Shown piece after piece: positions 27,264-37,246 of a stretch of 64,000 bases of DNA. The stretch is taken from the NCBI RefSeq assembly GCF_010731295.1, contig NZ_AP022579.1, positions 5,952,001 through 6,016,000 of the forward strand, read 5' to 3'. The DNA comes from Mycolicibacterium boenickei. Lineage in GTDB: Bacteria; Actinomycetota; Actinomycetes; Mycobacteriales; Mycobacteriaceae. Every line of letters begins with the position of its first letter. The stretch's first letter is position 1. The notes beneath the pieces are model-generated. The model did not search any database. It was not told the DNA's origin and saw only the letters and a program-made list of their open reading frames with translations. Position numbers and translations under genes: made by a program.

Positions 27264-30262
27264 TCGTTATCGGTTCCTCTGGTCTCACGGGCATGCGACC
27301 GTCCGGCATGCACGCCTCCGAAAAGGTTGCTGGTGCTCGTACGGACAGACTCGGGGTCACGCGGTTTGAACGCCGCGAACATGCCGCTGTCAGGTTCGTC
27401 TGCCGATGCTACCGTCTCGAAGCTGTCGTCGTTACGGTGCACGCCACCGTTGCGGTGACGGCCGTTGGACTCGCCTGCCACCCCCACAGCTGCAGCCACG
27501 CCACCGGGCACCAGGCGGGCGCCCGGCGTACGCATGGGTAGGCCTTCCTCGGTGTGCTGTTCGACGGGCGCATCCTGCGCGGCGGCCGCCACCGACCAGC
27601 CCTTCTCCCAGACCGTCTTCCAGTCCAGATCGGCGCTGCGCACGTGGGTCGTCGGGTCGATCTCGAATTCCGAGACCATCGATTGATAGATCGAATCGCC
27701 CTGGACCTCGGAGCCCTCGGAATCGGACGCGACGGGTTCGAACGTTTCCTCGGGTGCGTGATCGGCTTCTTGAGCCGCACCGTTGAGACCGTTGACGCCG
27801 TTCAGCCCGCTGTGCCCGTTCAGCCCGTTGTGGCCGTTCAGACCATTCAGACCGTTGAGGTCGCCGGCCCCGTTGACGCCGTTGATGCCGTACGCGGCGG
27901 CCTGTCCGCGAGATGCGAAGAACGACGAGGTGTTGGTCGGTGTCTGACGCGAGGCCTCGGTGTCGTCCGCTTCGTCGAGGTCGGACTCGGCCGCGCCTGC
28001 GCCGTCGCCCTTGACTTCGCCCTTGGCCAGGGCCGCGCTCTCCTCGGTGTGCACCGGCCACTGCTGTGGCCACTCACTGACCGGCTCGTCCGCGGGCTCC
28101 TCGACCGGCGCCTCGGCGGCCGGTTCGGGTTCCGGTTGTGGGGCGAGCGTGCCCGGCAGCTCCGAAATGCCACTGGCTCCGGGGCTGCGCTGCGGCAGCA
28201 GATCGAACGGCGTCTCCGCGCCATTGAGGTGGGGCTCGTCAGTGCCCGATCCCAACCCCGATGAATCGGCCGGATCGGCGTCCAACGACAGAGCCGTCGA
28301 GATCCCGGCATGCGCGTCGACGGGCCTGCCGTAGGGCAGCTCGTCGATCGGGTCACCACCGTCGCGGGCCAGCAGTGTTGCCGGGATGTACACCCCGGCC
28401 GTGGTACCGGAGCTCGGTTCTTCGGCAACGGTGCTGCGCAGCCGCACCACCAGGCCGTGCTGGGTGGCCAGCCGCCCGACCACGAACAGACCCATGTGAC
28501 GCGCGGTGTACGGGTTGACCTCGCCGCCCGACTGCAGACGGGTGTTGGCAACCCGCAGGTCGGCCTCGGTCATGCCCAGGCCGACATCGCTCACCTCGAT
28601 CACCAACGCGCCCTTGGCCGCGTGCACGGCCGACACCCGCACCTGCGAGATCGGCGGTGAGTAACGCAGCGCGTTGTCGAGCAGCTCGGCCAGCAGGTGA
28701 ATGAGGTCACCGGCGGCCGCACCCATGATCTCCACGTCGGCCACCGCCGCGGTGACGACGCGGGTGTAGTCCTCCACCTCCGAGGCGGCGGCATTGATGA
28801 TCGTCGCCAGCGGAACCGGGCGGCTGTGCTCGCGGGCCAGCTTGGACCCGGACAGCACCAGCAGGTTCGCCCCGTTCCGGCGCATGCGGGCCGCCAGGTG
28901 GTCGAGCCGGAACAGGCTCTCCAGGCGTTCCGGGTCGTCCTCGTTGCGCTCGAGTTGATCGATGAGCGACAACTGCTGGTCGACCAGGGAACGGCTGCGC
29001 CGCGACAGCGTCTCGAACATGTCCGAGACCTGCAGCTGCAGCTGCGCCTGTTCCCCGGCGAGGAACACGGCCTGCTCGTGCAGTTCGTCGACGGCGTGGG
29101 CCACCTGACCGACCTCTTCGGTGGTCTGCACCGGGATCGGGTTGACCGGCACCAACTCACCGCCGGCGCGAACCCGTTCGATCTCCTTGGCCAGGTCCTG
29201 GTGTGCCACCTTGAGCGCGCTGTCGCGCAGCGTGCGCAGCGGCCGCACCAGCGAGCGGGCCACCAGCAACACGATGACCATGGCGCTGACGATCGCGGTC
29301 GCCACCAGGATGGCGTCGCGGATCGCATCGTTGCGGGCATCGCTGGCCTGGGACTCCACGGCTGCCGGGATGGCCGTCGTGGTGTCGTTGATGATCTGCT
29401 CGGCGATCTTGTTGGTCGTGTCCAGCGAGGCCAGCATGTCCGGGTTACCGACCAGCGGGATGCCGGGGTTGGACATCATCGCCATGCGCTTGACCATCTC
29501 GGCGCGCAGCGTGGCCGCCTCTTCGGAGCCACCGCCGAGCACCTTGGTCAGCGCGGCGACCGTGGACGGTTCGGTACCGGCCATGGTGATCATCGAGGTA
29601 CGCAGCAGGGGCTCCGGCTCATCCCCGCCGCGGTTGACCAGCATCCGCTGGATCGCCATCTGGCCACGGGCACCGACCGCGCGGGCCAGCGCCTCGACCT
29701 GGGCCGCAATCGCCTGCTGGTTGCTGTGCACCGAGCCGGTGATGGCGGCTTCCCCGGTCAGCAGCAGCGGGCCGTAATTGAGGATGCGCTGCCGCAGGTC
29801 GATCGAACCGGCCATCACCGCATCGACGAGTTCCTGGCCCTTGCCGAGAAGACTGTCCACGGCCTGATCGACGTCTTCAGGCAGATCAGTGGCATCCGCC
29901 CGTTGCTGCAGATCGGTCTTGCGCTCTTTGAACGTGGACATGGCCGATTGCCCGTCGCCACCTTCGGTCGCCGCGATCAGCACGCCCTCCATCGCAGCCA
30001 TGTAGCTGTCGATGTCGGGAATCAATTCAGCACGATCGGCCGCCAACCGCAGATCTCCGGCAGCGCTGGCACTGGCATAGATGCGCAAGCCGCCGAACGT
30101 CGCCGCCAGGATCAACGGAACGACGACGATGGCGAGGACTTTCCTGGTGACCGGCCAGTTGGCCGGCGACCAGCGCGAGGGGCGCTTGGCCGGAGCCGAT
30201 GGTGTTGGGGAAAATTCGACGAGGGTGCCGTCAGCCTGTTTCAGCTGCGTAAAGGCAGTCAT
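27260..30262 (-). CDS. Sensor histidine kinase of the mfp conservon
   Basis: Kinase of 1000 residues, equivalent to Rv3365c (MfpE position). Order: cytoplasmic N-terminus, membrane helix about 41-58, extracytoplasmic nitrate/nitrite-sensing-like domain about 70-310, membrane helix about 316-337, HAMP, a phosphoacceptor-like helix with His455 ([10 protein letters not shown]), ATPase with N box [12 protein letters not shown] near 530 and G box DVGLGM near 560. A long disordered acidic tail follows, with Asn-Gly-Leu repeats encoded around 27780-27860. No response regulator is adjacent; conservon kinases are thought to signal through roadblock/GTPase partners. Confidence 0.93.
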   Translation of the reverse strand: MTAFTQLKQADGTLVEFSPTPSAPAKRPSRWSPANWPVTRKVLAIVVVPLILAATFGGLRIYASASAAGDLRLAADRAELIPDIDSYMAAMEGVLIAATEGGDGQSAMSTFKERKTDLQQRADATDLPEDVDQAVDSLLGKGQELVDAVMAGSIDLRQRILNYGPLLLTGEAAITGSVHSNQQAIAAQVEALARAVGARGQMAIQRMLVNRGGDEPEPLLRTSMITMAGTEPSTVAALTKVLGGGSEEAATLRAEMVKRMAMMSNPGIPLVGNPDMLASLDTTNKIAEQIINDTTTAIPAAVESQASDARNDAIRDAILVATAIVSAMVIVLLVARSLVRPLRTLRDSALKVAHQDLAKEIERVRAGGELVPVNPIPVQTTEEVGQVAHAVDELHEQAVFLAGEQAQLQLQVSDMFETLSRRSRSLVDQQLSLIDQLERNEDDPERLESLFRLDHLAARMRRNGANLLVLSGSKLAREHSRPVPLATIINAAASEVEDYTRVVTAAVADVEIMGAAAGDLIHLLAELLDNALRYSPPISQVRVSAVHAAKGALVIEVSDVGLGMTEADLRVANTRLQSGGEVNPYTARHMGLFVVGRLATQHGLVVRLRSTVAEEPSSGTTAGVYIPATLLARDGGDPIDELPYGRPVDAHAGISTALSLDADPADSSGLGSGTDEPHLNGAETPFDLLPQRSPGASGISELPGTLAPQPEPEPAAEAPVEEPADEPVSEWPQQWPVHTEESAALAKGEVKGDGAGAAESDLDEADDTEASRQTPTNTSSFFASRGQAAAYGINGVNGAGDLNGLNGLNGHNGLNGHSGLNGVNGLNGAAQEADHAPEETFEPVASDSEGSEVQGDSIYQSMVSEFEIDPTTHVRSADLDWKTVWEKGWSVAAAAQDAPVEQHTEEGLPMRTPGARLVPGGVAAAVGVAGESNGRHRNGGVHRNDDSFETVASADEPDSGMFAAFKPRDPESVRTSTSNLFGGVHAGRSHARETRGTDNE

Positions 30263-30593
30263 CGGCGCCCAACCGCACTACCGGCGGCCTGGCCGCAATT
30301 CACTCGTGGGGCGTGATTCATAAGACTTCCTGCTGTTTCCGCCCACGCTGGGGCGGGCGTCAAACGCCTTGGCAATTGCACGAGTATGACAGTCTCCCGC
30401 GAGCGTTTCCACAATTCTTACTGAACAGACAGAGTTCGTGACCGAGCCGTAGCGCAGTTGTGTGGTAATCGAGCAAACAGCGCCGTCCTTGCCGAATCGC
30501 GCGCCGTTTTCCAGTTCCCATTCCGGGTGCCGATTCCGGCCTCATTTACATCCCGATTCGCCCGTGGGCGACCCTTCGTACGATCATCGTCGA
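30263..30593. other. Intergenic region, mfp conservon promoter
   Basis: Divergent gap between the sensor kinase and trmL. No gene seen. It must hold both promoters; no clear operator was found. It is slightly richer in A/T than the flanks around 30370-30470. Confidence 0.4.
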
Positions 30594-31058
30594 ATGTTCC
30601 GGGTGTTGTTCTTTTCTCCCCGCATCGCACCCAACACCGGCAATGCGATCAGGATGGTGGCAGGCACCGGGTGCGCACTGCACCTGGTCGAGCCGTTGGG
30701 TTTCGACCTGTCCGAACCCAAGCTGCGGCGGGCCGGTCTCGACTACCACGACCTGGCATCCGTGACCGTGCACGCCGACCTGGCGGCCGCGTGGCGCGTG
30801 TTGATGCCGGCCCGCGTCTTTGCGTTCACCGCGCACGCGTCGACGTCGTTCGCAGACATCGCATACCGACCGGGAGATGTGTTGATGTTCGGCCCGGAAC
30901 CCACCGGACTCGATGCACAAACCCTGGCCGACCCGAATATCACCGCACAGGTACGTATTCCGATGCTCGACGGCAGGCGGTCATTGAATCTGTCCAATGC
31001 CGCGGCGGTCGCCGCCTATGAGGCGTGGCGCCAACACGGGTTCGCCGGCGGCGTCTAG
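30594..31058 (+). CDS. trmL: tRNA (cytidine/uridine-34-2'-O)-methyltransferase, TrmL type
   Basis: SPOUT methyltransferase of 154 residues, the length of TrmL, which methylates the wobble ribose of tRNA-Leu. Seen: FSPRIAPNTGNAIRMVAGTGCALHLVEPLGF at the N-terminus and the knotted SAM site LMFGPEPTGLD, IPMLDGRRSLNLSNAAAVAAYEAW. The open frame extends upstream, but ATG 30594 gives the family start. It matches the Rv3366 position beside the mfp genes. Confidence 0.92.
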   Translation: MFRVLFFSPRIAPNTGNAIRMVAGTGCALHLVEPLGFDLSEPKLRRAGLDYHDLASVTVHADLAAAWRVLMPARVFAFTAHASTSFADIAYRPGDVLMFGPEPTGLDAQTLADPNITAQVRIPMLDGRRSLNLSNAAAVAAYEAWRQHGFAGGV

Positions 31059-31066
31059 TTACGCCT

Positions 31067-31099
31067 CGGGCGTGGGCCGCACCGCGACCCACGCCCGAA
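31067..31099. terminator. Hairpin between trmL and nitroreductase genes
   Basis: TCGGGCGTGGG 31067-31077 and CCCACGCCCGA 31089-31099 form a perfect 11-bp stem with an 11-base loop, eight bases after the trmL stop and between two convergent genes. Confidence 0.7.
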
Positions 31100-31171
31100 T
31101 CTCACAGAGAGTTCATACACCGGCTTCACAATTTCACCGGAGGCACCAGGCGCCCCAAGGCTGCGCCGGGC

Positions 31172-31825
31172 TCACCAACTGTCCCAGTGCGAGAACTGCT
31201 CGGCCGGAAGGCGCTTGGCCTTCTTGAACTCGGTGCCCTTGGTGTACGCGATAGGGAACAGACCCGCCTGGGCGTAGCGATCGAAGGGGATGCCCAGCAG
31301 CTCGGCGGCCTGCTTCTCACCGTCACCGAGCAGGTGCAGCGTCGTCCAGGCCGAGCCCAGACCACGGGAGCGCAGCGCCAGCATGAAGCTCCACACCGCG
31401 GGCAGCAATGATCCCCAGAAGGACGCGCTCATACCGGCGGGGGCACCGTCGGGACGACCCTCAAGGCACGGCACCATCAGCACCGGCGCCTTCTCGAAGT
31501 TGTCGGCGAGGTACTTGGCGGAGCTCATCACGGCACCCAGCTGCTGATCGCGGATGTCACCCCGCTCCGGCTTGGGTTGATCGAGATACGGGTTTGCGTT
31601 CGACCGGTAGATGTCGGCCAGTGCCCTCTTCTTTGCCGGGTCCTCCACGAAAACCCATTGCCAGCCTTGTTCATTCGACCCCGTGGGGGCCTGTAGCGCC
31701 AGGTCGAGACACTCCATGATCACCTCACGCGACACCGGCTTTTCGAAGTCGAGACGTTTGCGCACCGAGCGGGTGGTGGTGAGGAGCTCATCGACAGTCA
31801 AGTTCAGGGCTGGTTCGGCGGTCAT
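31172..31825 (-). CDS. Nitroreductase family oxidoreductase
   Basis: FMN-binding nitroreductase-fold protein of 217 residues, equivalent to Rv3368c. Seen: TTTRSVRKRLDFEKPVS at the N-terminus (FMN phosphate contacts), LQAPTGSNEQGWQWVFVED, and the C-terminal LLGIPFDRYAQAGLFPIAY. Such enzymes reduce nitroaromatics or quinones with NAD(P)H; physiological substrate unknown. It is followed by a hairpin and is convergent with trmL. Confidence 0.9.
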   Translation of the reverse strand: MTAEPALNLTVDELLTTTRSVRKRLDFEKPVSREVIMECLDLALQAPTGSNEQGWQWVFVEDPAKKRALADIYRSNANPYLDQPKPERGDIRDQQLGAVMSSAKYLADNFEKAPVLMVPCLEGRPDGAPAGMSASFWGSLLPAVWSFMLALRSRGLGSAWTTLHLLGDGEKQAAELLGIPFDRYAQAGLFPIAYTKGTEFKKAKRLPAEQFSHWDSW

Positions 31826-31861
31826 GCCGCGAGACTACAACCGGCCGCCCGGGAAACCAGA

Positions 31862-31891
31862 GAAGCTCCCCAGCGTTTGCTGGGGAGCTTC
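31862..31891. terminator. 13-bp perfect stem-loop
   Basis: GAAGCTCCCCAGC 31862-31874 pairs exactly with 31879-31891 across a 4-base loop. It lies downstream of the minus-strand HTH gene ending at 31975 and upstream of the nitroreductase start, so it separates two same-strand genes. Confidence 0.75.
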
Positions 31892-31974
31892 CAATCATCG
31901 TGCGCCGCAGTGCAACTCAGCTAACCGATGACGGTTGCGCGCCGCCGCCTCATCAACGACGGCGCACCGGTCGA

Positions 31975-32547
31975 TCAGCCCGCGTTTTCGGAGACCAGCA
32001 CCGGCTCCCAGCCGTTGGCCTGCGGTTCGTCCGACGACCCATAGTCACCGGAGGTCGGGACCGCATGGATGCCGTGATCGTCGCCGGGCAACCCACCCAG
32101 CGCCGCGATGGTGTCGCGGATCTTGGCCGCCTCGGCATCGGTCGGCGTTGCGCCGGCCTCGAGTTCGTCGAGCAGACCGTCGCGCAGGCCTGCGCCGTTG
32201 GCCACTTCCTGGGCGGACAGCTTGGCGTGGATGCGGGTGACGTAGATCTGCTGCCCCAGAGAGGATCCCGGCGCCGCGGCGGCATGGGCCATCAGCGAGT
32301 CATACCGCTGCCGAACTCCGCTCAGTGCCACGATGACCGCGGGCGAAGGCCGGTTGCTGCTGGCCGCCTCGGCCAGCGAGGCACGCAGCTTGCGCAGGCC
32401 GGACAGGACGACGTCGGCGCGCTTGTGGAACTTCTTGTCCTCGGGGAAGGGCAGTGCATCGATCGCAGCGGAATACATGTGCATCGCCGCTTCCGACAGA
32501 CTGACGATGACCGCCGAATCACCTTCCAGCGTCGCGTTTTGTCCCAT
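31975..32547 (-). CDS. Putative helix-turn-helix (XRE-like) protein
   Basis: Protein of 190 residues. The first half is helical without a known domain. Residues about 100-150 read RIHAKLSAQEVANGAGLRD and LDELEAGATPTDAEAAKIRDTIAALG, which has the helix spacing and the E-x-G-x-x-P-T pattern of XRE-type DNA-binding domains. The disordered acidic C-terminus is unremarkable. It seems to be an actinobacteria-restricted regulator; targets unknown. It stands alone on the minus strand. Confidence 0.7.
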   Translation of the reverse strand: MGQNATLEGDSAVIVSLSEAAMHMYSAAIDALPFPEDKKFHKRADVVLSGLRKLRASLAEAASSNRPSPAVIVALSGVRQRYDSLMAHAAAAPGSSLGQQIYVTRIHAKLSAQEVANGAGLRDGLLDELEAGATPTDAEAAKIRDTIAALGGLPGDDHGIHAVPTSGDYGSSDEPQANGWEPVLVSENAG

Positions 32548-32811
32548 GGGCCCTCAATTCTCAAGCGAAAAGATCAACAGAAAGTGAGCGGCCGGTCGAC
32601 TGGCCCGTCGGACCCGATCCACCGCCGCTCGCGGTGAGCACGCCGATGACACTAGCGGTTTGTGAGCAGCACGTCATCGCTAGGGGCACTTGAAGAATGA
32701 CGAAAAACAGGGTATGCGAATGCGGGTGTCACCGGCCGGTAGCGCCCGCTGCCGAGGGTGGCCCTACGCTGAACTCCGCACGGTGGCAGGCTTGGCCGAC
32801 GGGAGGTCGAC

Positions 32812-33804
32812 ATGGCCGGACTAACTGAATCGACGACGGTCGCTGAGTCGTCAGGGGGTGCCCCGTTGGACTACGGCCAAAACGGTGAGGCGACCGAGCC
32901 GATGCGGGTCGCTGCGGTGGATCACGACCCCGCCGCCAAGCCGTCGGTCGAGAAGAAGGCCAGCATCGGTTGGCTGGTGTGCGGCGGAGCGGGCGGCGTG
33001 GCGGTCATCGCCTACCTCTTGTTCAGCCCGGGCCAGATCGGCAGCAAGGCCGAATGGTTCTTCGGTGCCGTCGTCTTCGTCGCCGTGATGGTGACGATGT
33101 GGCTGATCCTCACGATCCAGCGTCAGGCCAAGTACGACATCGCCCAGGCCGACGAGCGTCTGCGCCGGGAGCTGGCAGCGGCCGACGAACGCTCGGCGCT
33201 GGAACTCGCCCTGACTCAGAAATGGCATCGGGCACAGATGGAGTCCCAGCAGAAGCTCCACGCCGCCGAACTGGTGGCTCAGCAGGAACTGGCCCGCATC
33301 GAGCGCAACAATCTGCTCGAACAACTGCAGAAGCAGGCGATGATCGAGGTATCGCGCGCGGTCGGCGCACACACCCGGATGCTCGCGACGCTGTGGACCG
33401 AGGGCGCGACACAACTGCGCAACCCGGACCGCGACGAGCGGGAAACCGTGATGAACGCGCTGTTCGGCCAGATGAGCCAGGTGGTGAGCGACGTTTCGGT
33501 CGAGCTGGACAACGCCCATCTGCTCAGCCAGGACGACCGCCTGCAGGATGCGCTGAACCGGGTCAACGACGCGGTGCTGATGGCGATCCAGGTGGCAGAG
33601 GATCTGCACGCCGACGTGGTCGAGGGCCGTACCCCCGAAACCAACCCCATCCCGGCGGTCCAACGCCTGCTGCACGAGCGGGCCACGGCCGCGCGGCGGC
33701 TGGCGTGGTCGCTGTTGCGGACCGGGCTTACGGACACCACCGGCGCGAGCCAGGATGCCGGCGCGAGCCAGAGCACCACCGTGCCGGACGTCGATCCGGC
33801 TTGA
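32812..33804 (+). CDS. Membrane-anchored coiled-coil protein, unknown
   Basis: Protein of 330 residues. Charged N-terminus, two hydrophobic helices (about 51-69 IGWLVCGGAGGVAVIAYLL and 81-101 EWFFGAVVFVAVMVTMWLIL), then a long Arg/Glu/Gln-rich coiled coil about 103-175, a helical domain with TLWTEGATQLRNPDRDERETVMNALF and a disordered C-terminus. No family recognised. It resembles membrane-tethered scaffolds rather than enzymes. The stop is three bases from the convergent dnaE2 stop. Confidence 0.75.
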   Translation: MAGLTESTTVAESSGGAPLDYGQNGEATEPMRVAAVDHDPAAKPSVEKKASIGWLVCGGAGGVAVIAYLLFSPGQIGSKAEWFFGAVVFVAVMVTMWLILTIQRQAKYDIAQADERLRRELAAADERSALELALTQKWHRAQMESQQKLHAAELVAQQELARIERNNLLEQLQKQAMIEVSRAVGAHTRMLATLWTEGATQLRNPDRDERETVMNALFGQMSQVVSDVSVELDNAHLLSQDDRLQDALNRVNDAVLMAIQVAEDLHADVVEGRTPETNPIPAVQRLLHERATAARRLAWSLLRTGLTDTTGASQDAGASQSTTVPDVDPA

Positions 33805-33807
33805 GCC

Positions 33808-36800
33808 TCAGCGGAAGTCCCGCGACCGGGAACCGACCCTCAGCTCGACCGGGCTCATCCGGTCGGCGATCACGGTGACGGCTCCACTGGCGTTCTGCAC
33901 GATGCCGCGGACCACCAAGGCAGGCGCCGTCTGCGCCAGCTTGCGGTAGCGCGCCCATACCCCGGGCGCGCACAGCACGTTGACCATCCCGGTCTCGTCT
34001 TCCAGGTTCATGAACGTCACCCCCTGCGCGGTCGCGGGGCGTTGCCGGTGAGTTACCGCCCCGGCAACCAGGATCCGGGTTCCGTCGACGACGTCCAGCA
34101 ACTTGTCGGCGGGAATCACGCCGAGGGCGTCGAGGTCGGCGCGCAGGTACTGAGTGGGATAGCTGTCCGGCGAGACACCGGTGGCCCACACGTCGGCAGC
34201 CGACAGTTCCAGCGCGCTCATCCCCGGCAATGTCGGGACGTGGGAGGAAGAGCCCACTCCCGGCAGCCGGTCCGGCCGCTGGGTGGCTGCCGCACCCGCC
34301 GCCCACAGGGCCTCGCGCCGGCTGACCCCGAAACACCCCAGCGCACCCGCGGTGGCCAGCGCCTCGGTCTGGGATACCGACAGCTGCACCCGGTTGGTCA
34401 GGTCGATCAGGGTGGTGAAGGGCCCGTTGGCATTTCGTTCGTCGACCAGGCGCTGCGCCAACTCATCGCCGATGTGGCGGACACTGCCCAGACCCAGCCG
34501 CACATCCAAGCCGGCGTTTTCCAACGTCGCGTACGCCAGGGACGCGTTGGCATCGGGACCGTGTACCACCACCCCGTGCCGGCGGGCGTCGGCTACCAGT
34601 GACTGTGGGGAGTAGAACCCCATCGGCTGGGCCCGCAGCAGCGCCGCGCAGAACGCCGCCGGATGGTGCAGTTTGAACCACGACGAATAGAAGACGAGCG
34701 ACGCGAAGCTCAGCGAATGACTCTCCGGGAAACCGAAATTGGCGAACGCCTCCAGCTTCTCGTAGATCCGCTCGGCCACCTCCCCGGTGATGCCGTGAAG
34801 TTCGGCCATGCCCTCGAAGAACCGGCTGCGCAGCCGCCGCATCTTCTCGGTCGAGCGTTTGGAGCCCATCGCCCGGCGCAACTGGTCGGCCTCGGCCGCG
34901 GTGAAGCCCGCACAGTCGACCGCCAATTGCATGAGCTGTTCCTGGAACAGCGGGATGCCCAGCGTCTTCTTCAGCGCGGATTCCATCGACGGATGGTCGT
35001 AGGCGACTTTCTCCAGACCGTTGCGGCGACGGATATACGGATGCACCGAGCCGCCCTGGATCGGGCCGGGCCGGATCAGCGCCACCTCCACCACGAGGTC
35101 GTAGAACTCCCGCGGCTTGAGCCGGGGCAGGGTGGCCATCTGCGCGCGGGACTCCACCTGGAACACCCCGACCGAGTCGGCCTTCTGCAGCATCTCGTAG
35201 ACCGCCGGTTCGGACAGGTCCAGCTTGGCCAGGTCCACGTCGATGCCCTTGTGCTCGGCCAGCAGGTCGATGGCGTAGTGCAGTGCCGAGAGCATCCCGA
35301 GGCCCAGCAGGTCGAACTTCACCAAACCGATTGCCGCACAGTCATCTTTGTCCCACTGCAGCACGCTGCGGTTGGCCATACGGGCCCACTCCACCGGGCA
35401 CACGTCGGCGATCGGGCGGTCACAGATCACCATGCCGCCGGAGTGGATGCCGAGGTGCCGCGGCAGGTTGGCGATCTGGGTGGCCAACTCGATCACCGGC
35501 CCCGGAATGTCCTCGGCCTCCGGCGAGTCCGGACGTCCGTTCCACCGGCTGAGCTGCTTGCTCCAGGCGTCCTGCTGCCCCTGGGAGAAGCCCAGTGCCC
35601 GAGCCATGTCGCGGACCGCACTGCGGCCGCGATAGGTGATGACGTTGGCAACCTGCGCGGCGTAGTCACGACCGTAGCGCTCATAGACATACTGAATGAC
35701 GTTCTCGCGCAGGTCCGATTCGATGTCGATGTCGATATCGGGCGGCCCGTCGCGGGCCGGGGACAGGAACCGTTCGAACAGCAGCTCGTTGGCGATCGGG
35801 TCGACATTGGTGACCTTCAGCGCGTAGCAGACCGCCGAATTGGCCGCCGATCCCCTGCCTTGACACAGGATGTCGTTGTCCCGGCAGAACCGGGTGATGT
35901 CGTGCACCACAAGGAAGTAGCCGGGAAACTTCAGCTGTTCGATGATGCGCAGTTCGTGTTCGATCTGCGCATAGGCCTTGGCTGCGCTGCCGACGGGCCC
36001 GTACCGTTCAGCCGCCCCGGCCATCACCAACTCGCGCAACCAGCTGTCTTCGGTATGCCCGGCCGGGACGTCGAATGGTGGCAGCTGCGGGGCGATGAGC
36101 GCCAGCCCGAAGGCACACTGCTCACCCAGATCCGCTGCGGCCATCACGATCTCGGTACCGAACAGCCGGGCCATCTCCTCCCCCGAGCGCAGGTGGGATC
36201 CGCCGAGCGGGGCCAGCCACCCCGCCGCGGTGTCCATCGAATTGCGGGCCCGGATCGCGGCCATCGCCATGGCCAGCCTGCCCCGTTCCGGCGCCGCGAA
36301 GTGCGCACCGGTGGTGGCCACCACCGGTAGTCCGAACCGCGGGGCCAGCCCGGCCAGGACGGCATTGCGTTCGTCGTCACACGGATGGCCGTGATGGGTG
36401 AGTTCGACACTGATCCGGTCGGCGCCGAACCGGTCCACCAGGTCGGCCAGTGCGGTGGCGGCAGATTCGGGGCCGCCTTCCGAGAGCGCTTGACGGACAT
36501 GACCTTTGCGGCATCCCGTGAGGATGTGCCAGTGGCCGCCGGCGGCCTCGGTGAGCCCGTCGAAGTCATAGCGGGGCTTGCCCTTCTCCCCTCCGGCCAG
36601 GTGCGCCTTGGCGATCTCGCGGGACAACCGCCGGTACCCTTCCGGCCCGCGGGCCAGCACCAGCAGATGCGGGCCGGGCGGATCGGGGTCCTCGGTGCGG
36701 GGAACGTTCCCCAGCGACAGCTCGGCGCCGAAGACCGTGGCGACGTCCAGTTCCCTGGCCGCCTCGGCGAACCGGACCACGCCGTAGAGCCCGTCGTGAT

Positions 36801-37092
36801 CGGTCAGCGCGATGGCCCGCAGGTTCAGCCGGGCCGCCTCCTCGACCAGCTCCTCCGGCGTGCTCGCGCCGTCGAGGAAGCTGTAGGCGCTGTGCGCGTG
36901 CAGTTCGGCGTATCGCACCGAGCCGGGTTTACGAGAAACCTCGGGCGGCTGGTAGCTCCCGCGCTTGCGCGACCAGGCCGGACTGTCGCCGCCGTCGCCC
37001 GCGGGTTCCAACGGCAGGCCGGAGCGGCGGGGCTTACCGGTAAGCACCCGCTCCATCTCTGACCAGCTCGGCGGCCCGTTATGCCAGCCCAC
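33808..37092 (-). CDS. dnaE2: Error-prone DNA polymerase DnaE2
   Basis: C-family translesion polymerase of 1094 residues that, with ImuA'/ImuB encoded elsewhere, causes damage-induced mutagenesis. Seen: PHP domain start RYAELHAHSAYSFLDGAS, acidic active-site run GPPDIDIDIESDLRENVIQY near residue 450, QGRGSAANSAVCYALKVT, the helix-hairpin-helix region VRHIGDELAQRLVDERNANG and a C-terminal OB fold (ILVAGAVTHRQRPATAQG, TFMNLEDETGMVNVL). Start is GTG 37092. A perfect mycobacterial SOS box lies 12 bases upstream, so it is under LexA. It matches Rv3370c. Confidence 0.97.
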   Translation of the reverse strand: MGWHNGPPSWSEMERVLTGKPRRSGLPLEPAGDGGDSPAWSRKRGSYQPPEVSRKPGSVRYAELHAHSAYSFLDGASTPEELVEEAARLNLRAIALTDHDGLYGVVRFAEAARELDVATVFGAELSLGNVPRTEDPDPPGPHLLVLARGPEGYRRLSREIAKAHLAGGEKGKPRYDFDGLTEAAGGHWHILTGCRKGHVRQALSEGGPESAATALADLVDRFGADRISVELTHHGHPCDDERNAVLAGLAPRFGLPVVATTGAHFAAPERGRLAMAMAAIRARNSMDTAAGWLAPLGGSHLRSGEEMARLFGTEIVMAAADLGEQCAFGLALIAPQLPPFDVPAGHTEDSWLRELVMAGAAERYGPVGSAAKAYAQIEHELRIIEQLKFPGYFLVVHDITRFCRDNDILCQGRGSAANSAVCYALKVTNVDPIANELLFERFLSPARDGPPDIDIDIESDLRENVIQYVYERYGRDYAAQVANVITYRGRSAVRDMARALGFSQGQQDAWSKQLSRWNGRPDSPEAEDIPGPVIELATQIANLPRHLGIHSGGMVICDRPIADVCPVEWARMANRSVLQWDKDDCAAIGLVKFDLLGLGMLSALHYAIDLLAEHKGIDVDLAKLDLSEPAVYEMLQKADSVGVFQVESRAQMATLPRLKPREFYDLVVEVALIRPGPIQGGSVHPYIRRRNGLEKVAYDHPSMESALKKTLGIPLFQEQLMQLAVDCAGFTAAEADQLRRAMGSKRSTEKMRRLRSRFFEGMAELHGITGEVAERIYEKLEAFANFGFPESHSLSFASLVFYSSWFKLHHPAAFCAALLRAQPMGFYSPQSLVADARRHGVVVHGPDANASLAYATLENAGLDVRLGLGSVRHIGDELAQRLVDERNANGPFTTLIDLTNRVQLSVSQTEALATAGALGCFGVSRREALWAAGAAATQRPDRLPGVGSSSHVPTLPGMSALELSAADVWATGVSPDSYPTQYLRADLDALGVIPADKLLDVVDGTRILVAGAVTHRQRPATAQGVTFMNLEDETGMVNVLCAPGVWARYRKLAQTAPALVVRGIVQNASGAVTVIADRMSPVELRVGSRSRDFR

Positions 37093-37104
37093 CCCACCAG
37101 TGTA

Positions 37105-37120
37105 TCGAACAATTGTTCGA
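37105..37120 (-). promoter_or_regulatory. LexA SOS box of dnaE2
   Basis: TCGAACAATTGTTCGA, an exact match to the mycobacterial consensus TCGAAC-N4-GTTCGA, ends 12 bases before the dnaE2 start. The palindrome could also touch the divergent methyltransferase promoter. Confidence 0.95.
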
Positions 37121-37246
37121 TTACCGTTGCCGACGTAGGTGACTTTGCCGCGAGGACAGCGGGGTGGTCACAGCTCAGGTCCGGACGTCACGATGCCTCT
37201 CGCCACATCCCACGCAAGCACTTCGGCAGGGTCGGCGAGCGATGGA

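Noticed and set aside
28697..30316. Plus-strand open frame opposite the sensor kinase
   Set aside because: Antisense to conserved NIT, HAMP and ATPase regions; no independent motif.
34663..36330. Long plus-strand open frame inside dnaE2
   Set aside because: Shadow frame of dnaE2 without recognisable protein features.
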